Of a stretch of DNA of 64,000 bases, positions 1 to 8,828 are shown piece by piece. Positions within the stretch are counted from its first letter, which is position 1; each line of letters opens with the position of its first letter. The translations under genes and the position numbers were made by a program. The notes below the pieces were generated by a model, which was not told where the DNA came from, did no database searches, and worked only from the letters and a program-made list of their open reading frames with translations. The stretch is taken from contig OX460916.1 in NCBI GenBank assembly GCA_949788275.1, positions 3,278,925-3,342,924 on the forward strand, given 5' to 3'. This DNA comes from Weeksellaceae bacterium (GTDB lineage Bacteria; Bacteroidota; Bacteroidia; Flavobacteriales; Weeksellaceae).

Positions 1-1
1 G

Positions 2-490
2 TACGCTTACAAATCAATTATGCAGGTTCCTAAATTAGAGAAAATTGTTTTATCTCAAGGTTTAGGTGCTGCTACAGCTGATAAAAAAATTGTTGATTAC
101 GCCGTTGAAGAAATGGAATTAATCGCTGGTCAAAAAGCCGTTGCGACGATTTCTAAGAAAGATGAGGCCGCTTTCAAATTACGTAAAGGAATGCCTATTG
201 GGGCAAAAGTAACTTTACGTGGTGAGAAAATGTACGAATTCTTAGATCGTTTAGTGTCTTCTGCTTTACCACGTGTTCGTGATTTTCAAGGAATTAGCTC
301 AACTGGTTTTGATGGTAGAGGTAACTATAACTTAGGTATCAAAGAACAAATCATCTTCCCTGAAATTAATATTGACCGAATCAAGAAAATTCAAGGTTTA
401 GATATTACATTTGTAACTTCTGCTAACACAGATAAAGAAGCTAAATCTTTATTAGCAAAGTTTGGTTTTCCATTTACGAAAGAACAATAA
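2..490 (+). CDS. rplE: Ribosomal protein uL5 (5' end outside window)
   Basis: Large-subunit protein that binds 5S rRNA. The reading frame is open from base 2, before the first ATG at 20, and the family is about 180 residues, so the gene starts upstream of the window; about 163 residues are visible. The conserved L5 stretches are clear, including [16 protein letters not shown] and the [20 protein letters not shown] region. It is followed 3 bp later by rpsN, as in the standard spc operon order. Confidence 0.97.
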   Translation, partial: YAYKSIMQVPKLEKIVLSQGLGAATADKKIVDYAVEEMELIAGQKAVATISKKDEAAFKLRKGMPIGAKVTLRGEKMYEFLDRLVSSALPRVRDFQGISSTGFDGRGNYNLGIKEQIIFPEINIDRIKKIQGLDITFVTSANTDKEAKSLLAKFGFPFTKEQ

Positions 491-493
491 GTC

Positions 494-763
494 ATGGCAA
501 AAGAATCAATGAAAGCGCGTGAGCGCAAAAGACAAGCGTTAGTTGCTAAATATGCTGCGAAAAGAACCGCTTTATTAGAAGCTGGCGATTACGAAGCATT
601 ACAGAAATTACCGAAGAATGCCTCTCCGGTTCGTTTACACAACCGTTGTAAAATAACTGGTCGTCCGAAAGGATACATGAGAACTTTCGGGATCTCTCGT
701 GTGACTTTCCGCGAAATGGCAAACGAAGGGTTAATCCCAGGTGTTAAAAAAGCTTCTTGGTAA
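494..763 (+). CDS. rpsN: Ribosomal protein uS14, zinc-free form
   Basis: Small-subunit head protein. At 89 residues it is the long form without the CxxC zinc pairs (only one cysteine, in [15 protein letters not shown]). The C-terminal [25 protein letters not shown] end is diagnostic. It starts 3 bp after rplE and is followed by an intrinsic terminator, so transcription of the upstream spc segment can end here. Confidence 0.97.
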   Translation: MAKESMKARERKRQALVAKYAAKRTALLEAGDYEALQKLPKNASPVRLHNRCKITGRPKGYMRTFGISRVTFREMANEGLIPGVKKASW

Positions 764-785
764 TTTACCCAGAGCTTATAAATAT

Positions 786-820
786 AAAAATCCTTACTCG
801 AAAGAGTAAGGATTTTTTTT
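786..820 (+). terminator. Intrinsic terminator inside the spc operon
   Basis: A perfect 12-bp stem (788-799 with 804-815), a GAAA loop and a run of eight T. It separates rpsN from rpsH. In most bacteria these two genes are cotranscribed without a break. Confidence 0.85.
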
Positions 821-905
821 GAAATAATTATTTCGCTTAAACCCGCATTCTATCGTTACTTCTTAAGTGCAAAACATTTAAAAGTCATTTTATTTAGGTT
901 TATAG

Positions 906-935
906 TTTGTAATTAAAAAATATGCAATATATTTG
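906..935 (+). promoter_or_regulatory. Probable Bacteroidota promoter for rpsH onward
   Basis: TTTG at 906-909 and TATATTTG at 928-935 are separated by 18 bp. This matches the known Bacteroidota sigma-A consensus TTTG-N(17-23)-TAnnTTTG. It lies after the terminator at 786-820 and about 80 bp before the rpsH ATG, so it should restart transcription of the rest of the operon. The predicted start of transcription is near 942. Confidence 0.65.
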
Positions 936-941
936 CAACCC

Positions 942-958
942 AAATGCATAGTGCATTT
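942..958 (+). promoter_or_regulatory. Hairpin at the predicted 5' end of the rpsH transcript
   Basis: AAATGCA (942-948) pairs with TGCATTT (952-958) around a TAG loop. It sits right where transcription from the 906-935 promoter would begin. It could be a 5' stabilising hairpin, an operator, or part of a ribosomal-protein leader. Nothing in the sequence decides between these. Confidence 0.35.
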
Positions 959-1014
959 TGGTTAAAGTTTAATTTTAAAAGTAGGGTGTAAGCTCTATAC
1001 TATAGAATTATATT

Positions 1015-1416
1015 ATGTATACAGATCCAATTTCAGATTTTCTAACTCGCGTTAGAAATGCAATGATGGCGGGCCACAAAGTTGTGGAAATCCCTGCATC
1101 AAACTTAAAAAAGGAAATCACTAAGATCCTTTTTGAACAAGGTTACATCCTGAACTACAAGTTCGAAGGGTTAGATCAACCTCAAGGAACGATTAAAATC
1201 GCTTTGAAGTATGATAAAATTACAAAAGAACCAGCGATTCGCAAGATCAAAAGATCTTCTTCGCCAGGTTTACGTCAGTACTCAGGTGCAAAAGATTTAC
1301 CACGTGTGTTAAACGGTTTAGGTATCGCCATCATCTCTACTTCTAGAGGAGTGATGACTGATAAACAAGCTCGTAGAGACAATGTTGGAGGGGAAGTATT
1401 ATGTGTTGTTTATTAA
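1015..1416 (+). CDS. rpsH: Ribosomal protein uS8
   Basis: Small-subunit assembly protein that binds the central domain of 16S rRNA; in E. coli it represses the spc operon by binding its mRNA. 133 residues, starting MYTDPISDFLTRVRNA and ending GGEVLCVVY, both typical. It is the first gene after the internal terminator and promoter, so the leader at 942-1014 is the obvious place to look for S8 feedback control in this organism. Confidence 0.97.
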   Translation: MYTDPISDFLTRVRNAMMAGHKVVEIPASNLKKEITKILFEQGYILNYKFEGLDQPQGTIKIALKYDKITKEPAIRKIKRSSSPGLRQYSGAKDLPRVLNGLGIAIISTSRGVMTDKQARRDNVGGEVLCVVY

Positions 1417-1436
1417 TATTTAAAAACTAAGAAATT

Positions 1437-1982
1437 ATGTCAAGAATAGGAAACGCAATCATTAATATTCCTGCTGCTGCTACAGTAGAATTTAAAGACA
1501 GTGTTGTGACCATTAGTGGAAATAACATTACCATGACTAGAGAGTTAAAGGAAGGTTTCGACGTTAAAATCGAAGACGGAATTTTAACTGTTGTTCGTCC
1601 ATCTGAATCAAAAGAAGACAAATCTTTACACGGTTTATACCGCTCATTAATCAATAACATGTTTATTGGTGTTACTGAAGGGTTTAAAAAACAATTAGAA
1701 TTGGTTGGAGTTGGTTATAGAGCTTCGAACCAAGGACAAAGAATCGATTTGTCATTAGGTTTTTCTCACAATATCGTTATGGAATTGCCAGAAGAAATTA
1801 AAGTGGAAACTTTAACCGAAAAAGGTAAAAACCCAATCGTAACGTTATCTTCGCACGACAACCAACTTTTAGGGATGATTGTAGCGAAAATACGTGCCTT
1901 CCGTAAGCCAGAACCTTACAAAGGAAAAGGTATTAAATTCGTAGGAGAAATTGTTAGAAGAAAAGCAGGTAAATCTGCATAA
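1437..1982 (+). CDS. rplF: Ribosomal protein uL6
   Basis: Large-subunit protein near the factor-binding site. 181 residues, starting MSRIGN, with the C-terminal KPEPYKGKGIKF signature and a basic tail ending RRKAGKSA. The ATG at 1437 lies 20 bp after the rpsH stop. Confidence 0.97.
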   Translation: MSRIGNAIINIPAAATVEFKDSVVTISGNNITMTRELKEGFDVKIEDGILTVVRPSESKEDKSLHGLYRSLINNMFIGVTEGFKKQLELVGVGYRASNQGQRIDLSLGFSHNIVMELPEEIKVETLTEKGKNPIVTLSSHDNQLLGMIVAKIRAFRKPEPYKGKGIKFVGEIVRRKAGKSA

Positions 1983-1995
1983 AAAACATTGAAAA

Positions 1996-2349
1996 ATGGC
2001 ATTATCTAAAGTACAAAAAAGAGAAAAAATAAAACGACGTGTTCGTCGTAATATTTTCGGAACATCTGTTAAACCTCGTTTATCAGTTTACCGTTCAAAT
2101 AAAGAAATTTACGCACAGATTATCGATGATAATTCAGGATTAACTTTAGTTTCAGCTTCATCTCGTGAAAAAGAGGTGTCTTCTGAAGGAACGAAGTCTG
2201 ACGTATCAACTTCTGTTGGGAAAGCTTTAGCTTCTAAAGCAATTGCTAAAGGAATTGAAACTGTCGTATTTGACCGTAACGGTTTCGTATATCATGGTAG
2301 AATCAAAGCTTTAGCGGAAGGTGCTAGAGAAGGTGGTTTAAAATTCTAA
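1996..2349 (+). CDS. rplR: Ribosomal protein uL18
   Basis: 5S rRNA-binding protein. 117 residues with the conserved [18 protein letters not shown] core and a C-terminus rich in GREGGLKF-type residues ([18 protein letters not shown]). Starts 13 bp after rplF. Confidence 0.97.
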   Translation: MALSKVQKREKIKRRVRRNIFGTSVKPRLSVYRSNKEIYAQIIDDNSGLTLVSASSREKEVSSEGTKSDVSTSVGKALASKAIAKGIETVVFDRNGFVYHGRIKALAEGAREGGLKF

Positions 2350-2365
2350 AAAAGAGAAAGAAATT

Positions 2366-2887
2366 ATGTTAGGATTTAAAAACGTAGAAAGAGTTAAGCC
2401 AACAGGATTAGATTTAAAAGATCGTTTAGTTGGAGTACAACGTGTTACTAAAGTAACAAAAGGAGGTAGAGCTTTCGGATTTTCAGCTATTGTAGTTGTT
2501 GGTGACGGAAACGGAGTTGTTGGATATGGTTTAGGAAAATCGAAAGACGTTGCAACAGCTATTGCTAAAGCAATCGAAGACGGTAAGAAAAACTTAATTC
2601 GCATCCCTCTTCAATCGAGTACTATCCCTCACGAGCAAGAATCTCGTTTTGGTGGTGCGCAAGTATTCATCCGCCCAGCTGCCTTAGGTACTGGAGTTAT
2701 CGCAGGTGGTACTGTTCGTGCAGTATTAGAGTCTGTAGGAGTTAAAGATGTATTATCGAAATCAAAAGGTTCTTCAAACCCTCATAACGTAGTAAAAGCA
2801 ACTTTTGCAGCTTTATTAAGCTTAAGAAATGTTGAAACTATTGCTCGTCAAAGAGGAATTTCTATAACTAAAGTATTTAACGGTTAA
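2366..2887 (+). CDS. rpsE: Ribosomal protein uS5
   Basis: Small-subunit protein involved in decoding fidelity and the mRNA entry channel. 173 residues with the double-stranded-RNA-binding-like S5 N-domain ([14 protein letters not shown]) and the C-domain ([19 protein letters not shown]). Starts 16 bp after rplR. Confidence 0.97.
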   Translation: MLGFKNVERVKPTGLDLKDRLVGVQRVTKVTKGGRAFGFSAIVVVGDGNGVVGYGLGKSKDVATAIAKAIEDGKKNLIRIPLQSSTIPHEQESRFGGAQVFIRPAALGTGVIAGGTVRAVLESVGVKDVLSKSKGSSNPHNVVKATFAALLSLRNVETIARQRGISITKVFNG

Positions 2888-2898
2888 TATTTATTATT

Positions 2899-3078
2899 AT
2901 GAGCAAAGTAAGAGTAAAACAAACACGTAGTGCGATCAACCGTGATAAGTCACAGAAAGCAACGTTAGAAGCCTTAGGACTTAGAAAAATGAATCAAGTA
3001 GTGGAACATGAATCAAACCCAGCAATCGAAGGGATGATCAGAAAAATCCAACACTTAGTACAAGTAGAAAGAGCTTAA
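2899..3078 (+). CDS. rpmD: Ribosomal protein uL30
   Basis: A 59-residue protein starting MSKVRVKQTRSAINRDKSQ, with the L30 core LEALGLRKMNQVVEHE. It fits exactly between rpsE and rplO, where L30 is expected. It starts 11 bp after the rpsE stop. Confidence 0.95.
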   Translation: MSKVRVKQTRSAINRDKSQKATLEALGLRKMNQVVEHESNPAIEGMIRKIQHLVQVERA

Positions 3079-3104
3079 TCGCTTAACCTTTAAAGATTTA
3101 ATAG

Positions 3105-3563
3105 ATGAATTTAAGTAATTTAAAACCAGCAGCTGGTTCAGTAAAAAATAAATTCCGTAAGGGTAGAGGTGAAGGTAGTGGAAACGGTCTGACTGCAGGT
3201 CGTGGACACAAAGGGGCTAAATCTCGTTCTGGTTATTCAAGAAAAATCGGATTCGAGGGTGGTCAAATGCCATTACAAAGACGTGTACCTAAATTTGGTT
3301 TCAAAAACATCAACCGTGTTGAGTATAGAGGAATCAACTTGGACACTATCCAGGAATTAGTAGAAAACAATAAAGTTACAGATACTGTAAACAAAGAGAT
3401 CTTAGTTCAACTAGGATTGGCTCACAAAAATGACCTTGTGAAAATCTTAGGTCGTGGTGAGTTAACAGCCTCTGTTACAATTACTGCCGATAAGTTTACT
3501 CAAACTGCTCTTGAAGCAATTGAGAAAGCCGGTGGAAAAGTAGAATTAATTAACGCTAAGTAA
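3105..3563 (+). CDS. rplO: Ribosomal protein uL15
   Basis: Large-subunit assembly protein. 152 residues with a glycine- and arginine-rich N-terminus ([20 protein letters not shown]) that threads into 23S rRNA and a globular C-terminal half. It lies directly upstream of secY, the usual order. Confidence 0.97.
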   Translation: MNLSNLKPAAGSVKNKFRKGRGEGSGNGLTAGRGHKGAKSRSGYSRKIGFEGGQMPLQRRVPKFGFKNINRVEYRGINLDTIQELVENNKVTDTVNKEILVQLGLAHKNDLVKILGRGELTASVTITADKFTQTALEAIEKAGGKVELINAK

Positions 3564-3575
3564 TATTTTTTATAG

Positions 3576-4949
3576 ATGAAAGGGTTTATACAGACCATAA
3601 AAAATATCTGGAGCATAAAAGAACTAAAGGATAAGTTATTTTTAACTATCCTTTTGTTGTTGGTTTATAGATTCGGATCTTATATTCCGCTTCCAGGTGT
3701 CGATATTAACGAAGTCAATCGTTTTATTGCAGACCAAGCTAGTGCCAACTCAGGAATTTTAGGATTAATAAACTCTTTTACCGGAGGTTCTTTCAGTAGA
3801 GCTTCTGTACTAGCGTTAGGTATTATGCCTTATATCTCTGCTTCAATTGTGGTGCAATTAATGGGATTAGCAGTACCTTACATTCAAAAACTACAAAAAG
3901 AGGGAGAAAGCGGTCGAAATAAAGTAAATCAGATCACTCGTTGGTTAACGATTGGGATATGTTTAGTGCAAGCACCAGCATACCTAACCCTTGTTAGCAC
4001 GAATATCTTACGTTACGATCCTTCTTCAGCATATGCATTCTATTTATTACCGCCTACAAGCTTCTGGTTCTGGTTCCCTTCAATGATCATCCTAATTACG
4101 GGTACCGTATTTTCGATGTGGATGGGAGAGAAAATCACAGACAAAGGAATTGGAAACGGTATCTCAATCTTGATTATGGTTGGTATTTTAGCCGACTTAC
4201 CAAGATCGATCCTGAATGCATTCGAAACTGATGCGTCTAACGGCATCTTTTTCTTAATCGAAATGTTAGGATTAATCCTTGTGATTGCCTTATGTATAAT
4301 GATTGTTGCCGCCGTGCGTAAAGTACCTGTACAATACGTAAAAAGAGCACAAACATCAAGCAGTAGCTATATGCGTTCTGTAACAGATTCTGTTCGCTCG
4401 TATATTCCACTTAAAGTAAATGCTGCCGGTGTAATGCCTATTATCTTCGCCCAAGCGATTATGTTCCTTCCAGGAACCTTATCAAGTTATTTCTTGGACA
4501 ATGATAGCTCGGTACAACAATTCTTTGCTAAAATGGCAGACCCATTCACGTTAGAGTATAATGTGATCTTTGGTTTATTAATCATTATCTTCACCTACTT
4601 CTATACAGCGATCACAATCCCTGTTGGACAGATGGCTGACGACCTAAAAAGAAACGGTGGAATTATCCCAGGTATACGCCCTGGTAAAGAAACTGCAGAT
4701 TTTTTAGATGATATTTTATCAAAAATTACGTTACCTGGCGCAATTTTATTAACTTTGCTAGCTGTTTTGCCTGCGATTGTAAGATTGCTTGGAGTTGAAC
4801 AAAGCTTAGCTATGTTTTTTGGAGGTACCTCTATGCTAATTATGGTAGGAGTTATCTTAGATACTGTACAACAAATTAATACCTATCTGTTAAATCATCG
4901 TTACGATGGATTAATGGAATCTGGTCGTACATCAAGAGACATTAGTTAA
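3576..4949 (+). CDS. secY: Protein translocase channel subunit SecY
   Basis: Forms the SecYEG channel for Sec-dependent export in the inner membrane. 457 residues with ten hydrophobic segments. The start KELKDKLFLTILLLLVYR, the plug-region IPLPGVD motif, and the cytosolic loops GEKITDKGIGNGIS and NGGIIPGIRPGKETADFL are all present. It follows rplO by 12 bp. Signal-peptide proteins elsewhere in this window would use this channel. Confidence 0.97.
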   Translation: MKGFIQTIKNIWSIKELKDKLFLTILLLLVYRFGSYIPLPGVDINEVNRFIADQASANSGILGLINSFTGGSFSRASVLALGIMPYISASIVVQLMGLAVPYIQKLQKEGESGRNKVNQITRWLTIGICLVQAPAYLTLVSTNILRYDPSSAYAFYLLPPTSFWFWFPSMIILITGTVFSMWMGEKITDKGIGNGISILIMVGILADLPRSILNAFETDASNGIFFLIEMLGLILVIALCIMIVAAVRKVPVQYVKRAQTSSSSYMRSVTDSVRSYIPLKVNAAGVMPIIFAQAIMFLPGTLSSYFLDNDSSVQQFFAKMADPFTLEYNVIFGLLIIIFTYFYTAITIPVGQMADDLKRNGGIIPGIRPGKETADFLDDILSKITLPGAILLTLLAVLPAIVRLLGVEQSLAMFFGGTSMLIMVGVILDTVQQINTYLLNHRYDGLMESGRTSRDIS

Positions 4950-4964
4950 TAGACTTAAAAAATT

Positions 4965-5180
4965 ATGGCTAAACAGAAACATATTGAACAAGACGGAACC
5001 ATTACAGAAGCATTATCTAATGCTATGTTTCGTGTTGAATTAGAAAATGGACATGTGGTTACATGTAATATCTCTGGTAAAATGCGTATGCATTACATTA
5101 AATTATTACCAGGTGATAGAGTGAAGATCGAGATGTCTCCTTATGATTTAAGCAAAGGGAGAATATCGTATAGATACTAA
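4965..5180 (+). CDS. infA: Translation initiation factor IF-1
   Basis: A 71-residue OB-fold protein that binds the A site of the 30S subunit during initiation. It shows the canonical start [13 protein letters not shown] and the [17 protein letters not shown] core. It comes directly after secY; adk and map, which sit between these genes in many bacteria, are absent here. Confidence 0.96.
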   Translation: MAKQKHIEQDGTITEALSNAMFRVELENGHVVTCNISGKMRMHYIKLLPGDRVKIEMSPYDLSKGRISYRY

Positions 5181-5247
5181 AAAGATAAATTAATGACAGG
5201 TGGTTGTATCCTATTGATACAATCGGATTATAGATAAATTAACAAAG

Positions 5248-5364
5248 ATGAAAGTAAGAGCATCCATTAAAAAAAGAAGTGCTGACTGTAAAATTGTTCG
5301 TCGTAAAGGGCGTTTGTATGTGATCAACAAAAAAAATCCTAAGTTTAAACAAAGACAAGGTTAA
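5248..5364 (+). CDS. rpmJ: Ribosomal protein bL36, zinc-free form
   Basis: A 38-residue protein starting [11 protein letters not shown] and ending PKFKQRQG, with the length and end typical of L36. Of the usual zinc ligands (Cys11, Cys14, Cys27, His33) only Cys14 remains; the others are Ser, Asn and Phe. It should therefore fold without zinc. It lies between infA and rpsM, as expected. Confidence 0.95.
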   Translation: MKVRASIKKRSADCKIVRRKGRLYVINKKNPKFKQRQG

Positions 5365-5376
5365 TTATTTAGAACT

Positions 5377-5754
5377 ATGGCAAGAATTTCAGGTGTAGAT
5401 TTACCTAAAAATAAAAGAGGGGTAATCGGACTTACATACATTTACGGTATCGGAAGAAGTACAGCTTCTAAAATATTAGCAGGAGCTAATGTTTCTGAAG
5501 ACAAAAAAGTTAGCGAATGGACTGATGAAGAAATCAATCTTATCCGTCAATCAATAAACGACAGTTTTAAGGTTGAAGGTGAGTTGAGATCAGAAATCCA
5601 ATTAAACATCAAACGTTTAATGGACATCGGATGTCAAAGAGGTATTCGTCACAGATTAGGTTTACCATTAAGAGGACAGAGAACGAAAAACAATTCTCGT
5701 ACTAGAAAAGGTAAAAAGAAAACAGTTGCTAACAAGAAAAAAGCCACTAAATAA
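5377..5754 (+). CDS. rpsM: Ribosomal protein uS13
   Basis: Small-subunit head protein contacting the P-site tRNA and forming intersubunit bridges. 125 residues, starting [15 protein letters not shown], with the C-terminal [18 protein letters not shown] motif and a lysine-rich tail. It opens the alpha operon segment rpsM-rpsK-rpsD-rpoA-rplQ. Confidence 0.97.
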   Translation: MARISGVDLPKNKRGVIGLTYIYGIGRSTASKILAGANVSEDKKVSEWTDEEINLIRQSINDSFKVEGELRSEIQLNIKRLMDIGCQRGIRHRLGLPLRGQRTKNNSRTRKGKKKTVANKKKATK

Positions 5755-5765
5755 TAAATAGGATC

Positions 5766-6155
5766 ATGGCAAAAAATACAAAAGTAGTTAAGAAAAGAAA
5801 GGTAGTTGTTGAAGCTACCGGACAAGCTCATATTCAAGCATCGTTTAATAATGTTATCATTACGCTAACAAACAAAAACGGTGAAGTTATCTCTTGGTCT
5901 TCTGCAGGAAAAATGGGATTCCGTGGTTCTAAAAAGAACACGCCTTACGCTGCTCAAGTTGCTGCTCAAGAAGCAACCGTGCAAGCGTACGAAGCTGGAC
6001 TAAGAAGAGTTAAAGTTTATGTGAAAGGACCAGGTCAAGGTCGTGAATCTGCTATTAGAACTATTCATAATGGTGGTATCGAAGTTTCTGAAATTATTGA
6101 CGTTACTCCGCTTCCACATAACGGATGTCGTCCTCCTAAAAAGAGAAGAGTTTAA
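5766..6155 (+). CDS. rpsK: Ribosomal protein uS11
   Basis: Platform protein of the small subunit near the E site. 129 residues, with the conserved [14 protein letters not shown] start and the C-terminal [18 protein letters not shown]. It starts 11 bp after rpsM. Confidence 0.97.
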   Translation: MAKNTKVVKKRKVVVEATGQAHIQASFNNVIITLTNKNGEVISWSSAGKMGFRGSKKNTPYAAQVAAQEATVQAYEAGLRRVKVYVKGPGQGRESAIRTIHNGGIEVSEIIDVTPLPHNGCRPPKKRRV

Positions 6156-6196
6156 TCACTCATTTCGTTTTATAATTTAATTAATAATAGAAAATC

Positions 6197-6799
6197 ATGG
6201 CAAGATATACAGGACCAAAAACTAAAATTGCAAGAAAATTCGGTCAACCGATTTTTGGAGATGATAAATCATTTGAGAAAAAGAAATATCCTCCTGGGCA
6301 ACACGGACCTAACAAACGTAGAGCTAAAAAATCTGAATACGCGATTCAGTTAAACGAAAAACAAAAAGCGAAATATACCTATGGTATCTTAGAGCGTCAA
6401 TTTGCGAACATGTACAAAAAAGCAAACGCAGCTCAAGGTATTACAGGGGAAGTATTATTACAATTATGTGAATCTCGTCTAGATAATGTTGTATACCGTT
6501 TAGGTATCGCAAATTCTCGTCGCGCTGCTCGTCAGTTAGTTTCTCATAAACACGTTGTAGTTAATGGTTCTATCGTAAACATCCCTTCTTACCAAATGAA
6601 AGCTGGTGATGTAGTTTCAGTGAGAGAGAAATCTAAATCATTGACACCTATCGTGAATTCATTACATGCACGTTCAGAGTATGATTGGTTAATCTGGAAT
6701 GACGAACAAAAATCAGGTACTTTCACAAAAGCACCAGAAAGAGTTCAGATCCCAGAAGATATTAAAGAGCAATTAATCGTCGAGTTATATTCTAAATAA
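6197..6799 (+). CDS. rpsD: Ribosomal protein uS4, zinc-free form
   Basis: Primary 16S rRNA-binding protein, also an mRNA-entry helicase component. 200 residues. The N-terminus has no cysteine zinc cluster, and the S4 RNA-binding domain is clear ([20 protein letters not shown], then [10 protein letters not shown]). In E. coli S4 represses the alpha operon; here the 41-bp gap before it shows no obvious leader structure. Confidence 0.97.
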   Translation: MARYTGPKTKIARKFGQPIFGDDKSFEKKKYPPGQHGPNKRRAKKSEYAIQLNEKQKAKYTYGILERQFANMYKKANAAQGITGEVLLQLCESRLDNVVYRLGIANSRRAARQLVSHKHVVVNGSIVNIPSYQMKAGDVVSVREKSKSLTPIVNSLHARSEYDWLIWNDEQKSGTFTKAPERVQIPEDIKEQLIVELYSK

Positions 6800-6821
6800 A
6801 CCTTAAAATCAGACTAATAAA

Positions 6822-7814
6822 ATGACTATTTTAAATTTCATCAAACCTGACAAAGTAATCCTAATCGAATCTGATTCTCATTTTGGACAGTTTGAATTCC
6901 GTCCATTAGAGCCAGGTTACGGGATTACCGTTGGAAATGCTCTTCGTAGAGTTTTACTTTCTTCATTAGAAGGGTATGCAATCACTTCAATCAAAATTGA
7001 AGGAGTAGAGCATGAGTTTTCAACAATTCCAGGAGTAGTGGAAGATGTTACAGAGATCATTTTAAATCTGAAAAAGGTTCGTTTTAAGAAACAAATTGAT
7101 GAATCAGATGCTGAAACTGTAACTGCTACTATCTCAGGGCAAGATCAATTAACAGCCGGTGACTTAGGGAAATTTATTTCTGGATTCCAGGTATTAAACC
7201 CTGAATTAGTAATCGCTAATCTTGATGCGAAAGTAAACATGACTATCACGTTTACAATCGAAAAAGGTAGAGGATACGTACCAGCTGATGATAATAAAAA
7301 GGCTTCTGCGCCTATCGGTACTATAGCAATTGACTCTATTTACACGCCTATTAAAAACGTGAAATATGCAATTGAAAATCATCGTGTAGAACAAAAAACC
7401 GATTATGAAAAATTGGTTTTCGAAATCACTACCGATGGCTCTATTACGCCACAAGATGCTTTAACTGAAGCAGCTAAAATCTTAATTCACCACTTTATGT
7501 TATTCTCGGATGAGCGTATTACGCTTGAAGCCGAAGAAGTAGCATCAGGGGAAACTTACGATGAAGAAGCTTTACATATGCGCCAGTTACTAAAAACTAA
7601 ATTGGTCGACATGGATTTATCAGTAAGAGCATTAAACTGTTTAAAAGCAGCTGAAGTTGAAACATTAGGCGAATTAGTTTCTTTCGCTAAGTCTGATTTA
7701 ATGAAGTTCAGAAACTTCGGTAAGAAATCTCTTACTGAATTAGAAGAATTGGTGGACAGCAAAGGGTTAAACTTTGGTATGGACATCACAAAGTACAAGT
7801 TGGACGTAGAATAA
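6822..7814 (+). CDS. rpoA: RNA polymerase alpha subunit
   Basis: Scaffold subunit for RNA polymerase assembly. 330 residues: N-terminal dimerisation domain (about 1-235; [20 protein letters not shown] is diagnostic), an acidic linker, and a C-terminal domain (about 255-325) with [15 protein letters not shown] and [15 protein letters not shown], which contacts UP elements and activators. It follows rpsD by 22 bp. Confidence 0.98.
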   Translation: MTILNFIKPDKVILIESDSHFGQFEFRPLEPGYGITVGNALRRVLLSSLEGYAITSIKIEGVEHEFSTIPGVVEDVTEIILNLKKVRFKKQIDESDAETVTATISGQDQLTAGDLGKFISGFQVLNPELVIANLDAKVNMTITFTIEKGRGYVPADDNKKASAPIGTIAIDSIYTPIKNVKYAIENHRVEQKTDYEKLVFEITTDGSITPQDALTEAAKILIHHFMLFSDERITLEAEEVASGETYDEEALHMRQLLKTKLVDMDLSVRALNCLKAAEVETLGELVSFAKSDLMKFRNFGKKSLTELEELVDSKGLNFGMDITKYKLDVE

Positions 7815-7824
7815 AATTATTAAA

Positions 7825-8316
7825 ATGAGACACGGAAAAAAAATAAACCATTTAAGTAGAACAGCCTCTCACAGAAGAGCGTTGTTATCTAACTTAGCAA
7901 TCTCGTTGATCACTCACAAAAGAATTAACACAACAATTGCTAAAGCAAAGGCTTTACAAACATATATTGAGCCTTTATTGACAAAGTCTAAAGTAGACGA
8001 TACGAACAACCGTCGTGTAGTTTTTGCTTATTTACAGAACAAAGATGCTATCACTGAATTATTCAGAACAGTAGCTCCTAAAATCGCTGATCGTCCGGGT
8101 GGATACACCCGTGTTATCAAAACCGGTTTCCGTCAAGGAGATGGTGCTGATATGGCGATGATCGAATTAGTAGATTTCAATGAAATCTATACGAACGGTA
8201 AAGAAGCTAAAAAAGCAACTACTCGTCGTAGTCGTAAAGCGGCTCCTAAAGCAGACGAAACTGTAGCGGAAGCTCCAGCAACTGAAGCGGCAGAAAGCAC
8301 TGAAGAAAAAGCATAA
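7825..8316 (+). CDS. rplQ: Ribosomal protein bL17 with a C-terminal tail
   Basis: Large-subunit protein near the exit tunnel. The first 120 or so residues are the conserved L17 fold ([20 protein letters not shown]). A tail of about 40 residues follows, first basic ([14 protein letters not shown]) and then rich in Ala, Glu and Thr. Such extensions are known in Bacteroidota L17. It is the last gene of the operon and is followed by a terminator. Confidence 0.97.
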   Translation: MRHGKKINHLSRTASHRRALLSNLAISLITHKRINTTIAKAKALQTYIEPLLTKSKVDDTNNRRVVFAYLQNKDAITELFRTVAPKIADRPGGYTRVIKTGFRQGDGADMAMIELVDFNEIYTNGKEAKKATTRRSRKAAPKADETVAEAPATEAAESTEEKA

Positions 8317-8334
8317 GTTTAAACTTATCATATC

Positions 8335-8370
8335 AAAAAGGGATTCCAATTCGGAGTCCCTTTTTTTTGT
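8335..8370 (+). terminator. Intrinsic terminator of the ribosomal/rpoA operon
   Basis: AAAGGGATTCC and GGAGTCCCTTT form a near-perfect stem with an AATTC loop and a T run. It begins about 18 bp after the rplQ stop and lies just ahead of structured element copy A. Confidence 0.85.
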
Positions 8371-8373
8371 TTA

Positions 8374-8480
8374 GCGCGGCCGCTACGCGCCGGGCTCTCC
8401 GCTCTATCTTTGCTGCAAATACTCTCGGGTAATGCAATATAAAGGTGGCAGCAAAGGATGCCGCTTCTATCCCTGCCGCA
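8374..8480 (+). repeat. Dispersed structured element, copy A
   Basis: One of six related elements of about 100 nt in this window. The outer helix is GCGGC (8376-8380) with GCCGC (8475-8479). A tiny CGC-TAC-GCG hairpin follows at 8381-8389, then the constant CCGGGC. The inner helix is CTTTGCTGC (8408-8416) with GCAGCAAAG (8448-8456), and the end is ATCCCTGCCGCA. The inner helix differs from copies B, D and E at both arms in a way that keeps pairing. It lies 3' of rplQ, in the same orientation as that gene. Function unknown. Confidence 0.7.
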
Positions 8481-8482
8481 AC

Positions 8483-8525
8483 GTAAAGCCCTTTATTTGT
8501 TTGATAAACAAATAAAGGGCTTTAC
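8483..8525. terminator. Perfect 20-bp hairpin attached to element copy A
   Basis: The arms 8483-8502 and 8506-8525 are exact reverse complements around a 3-base loop (GAT), followed by a T run on the + strand. It can act as a terminator in both directions. It begins 3 bp after the end of element copy A. Copies D and E have hairpins of unrelated sequence in the same place. Confidence 0.6.
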
Positions 8526-8619
8526 TTTTTTACCAAGAACGATCAATCACGTTCATACCTTACCCATAAGGCTATACATAAACCCACCACCCATCCATTC
8601 GCTTCATTACTATGCTCAT

Positions 8620-8813
8620 TTTATCTCAACTCTAAAACTTCAACTCTAAAACCTCAACTCTAAAATCTCAATTCTAACTTCTAACTACTAACTACTAACC
8701 ACTAACCACTAACCACTAACCACTAACCACTAACCACTAACCACTAACCACTAACTACTAACTACTAACCACTAACCACTAACTACTAACCACTAACCAC
8801 TAACCACTAACCA
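8620..8813. repeat. Simple tandem arrays: 14-bp units, then 19 units of CTAACCA/CTAACTA
   Basis: From about 8620 to 8665 there are degenerate 14-bp units of the TCAACTCTAAAACT kind. From 8681 to 8813 the sequence is 19 uninterrupted 7-bp units, CTAACCA or CTAACTA. No gene or open frame of note lies here. The array fills the space between the hairpin of element A and the 3' end of the barrel gene at 8829, and is a likely site of slippage. Confidence 0.9.
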
Positions 8814-8828
8814 AGAACAACAAAGACC

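Noticed and set aside
8374..8380. NotI-type GCGGCCGC sites next to several genes, as from cloning linkers or assembly artefacts
   Set aside because: The octamer is only part of a 100-nt element; copies C and F have changed it with compensating changes in the partner strand, which a linker would not show.
8458..8649. 63-codon open frame downstream of rplQ
   Set aside because: It runs through element A, a perfect hairpin and simple repeats, has no protein-like composition, and lies in non-coding structure.
8681..8813. Telomere- or origin-like iterons in the 7-bp array
   Set aside because: The chromosome is expected to be circular, there are no dnaA boxes or rep genes nearby, and the units look like slippage products.
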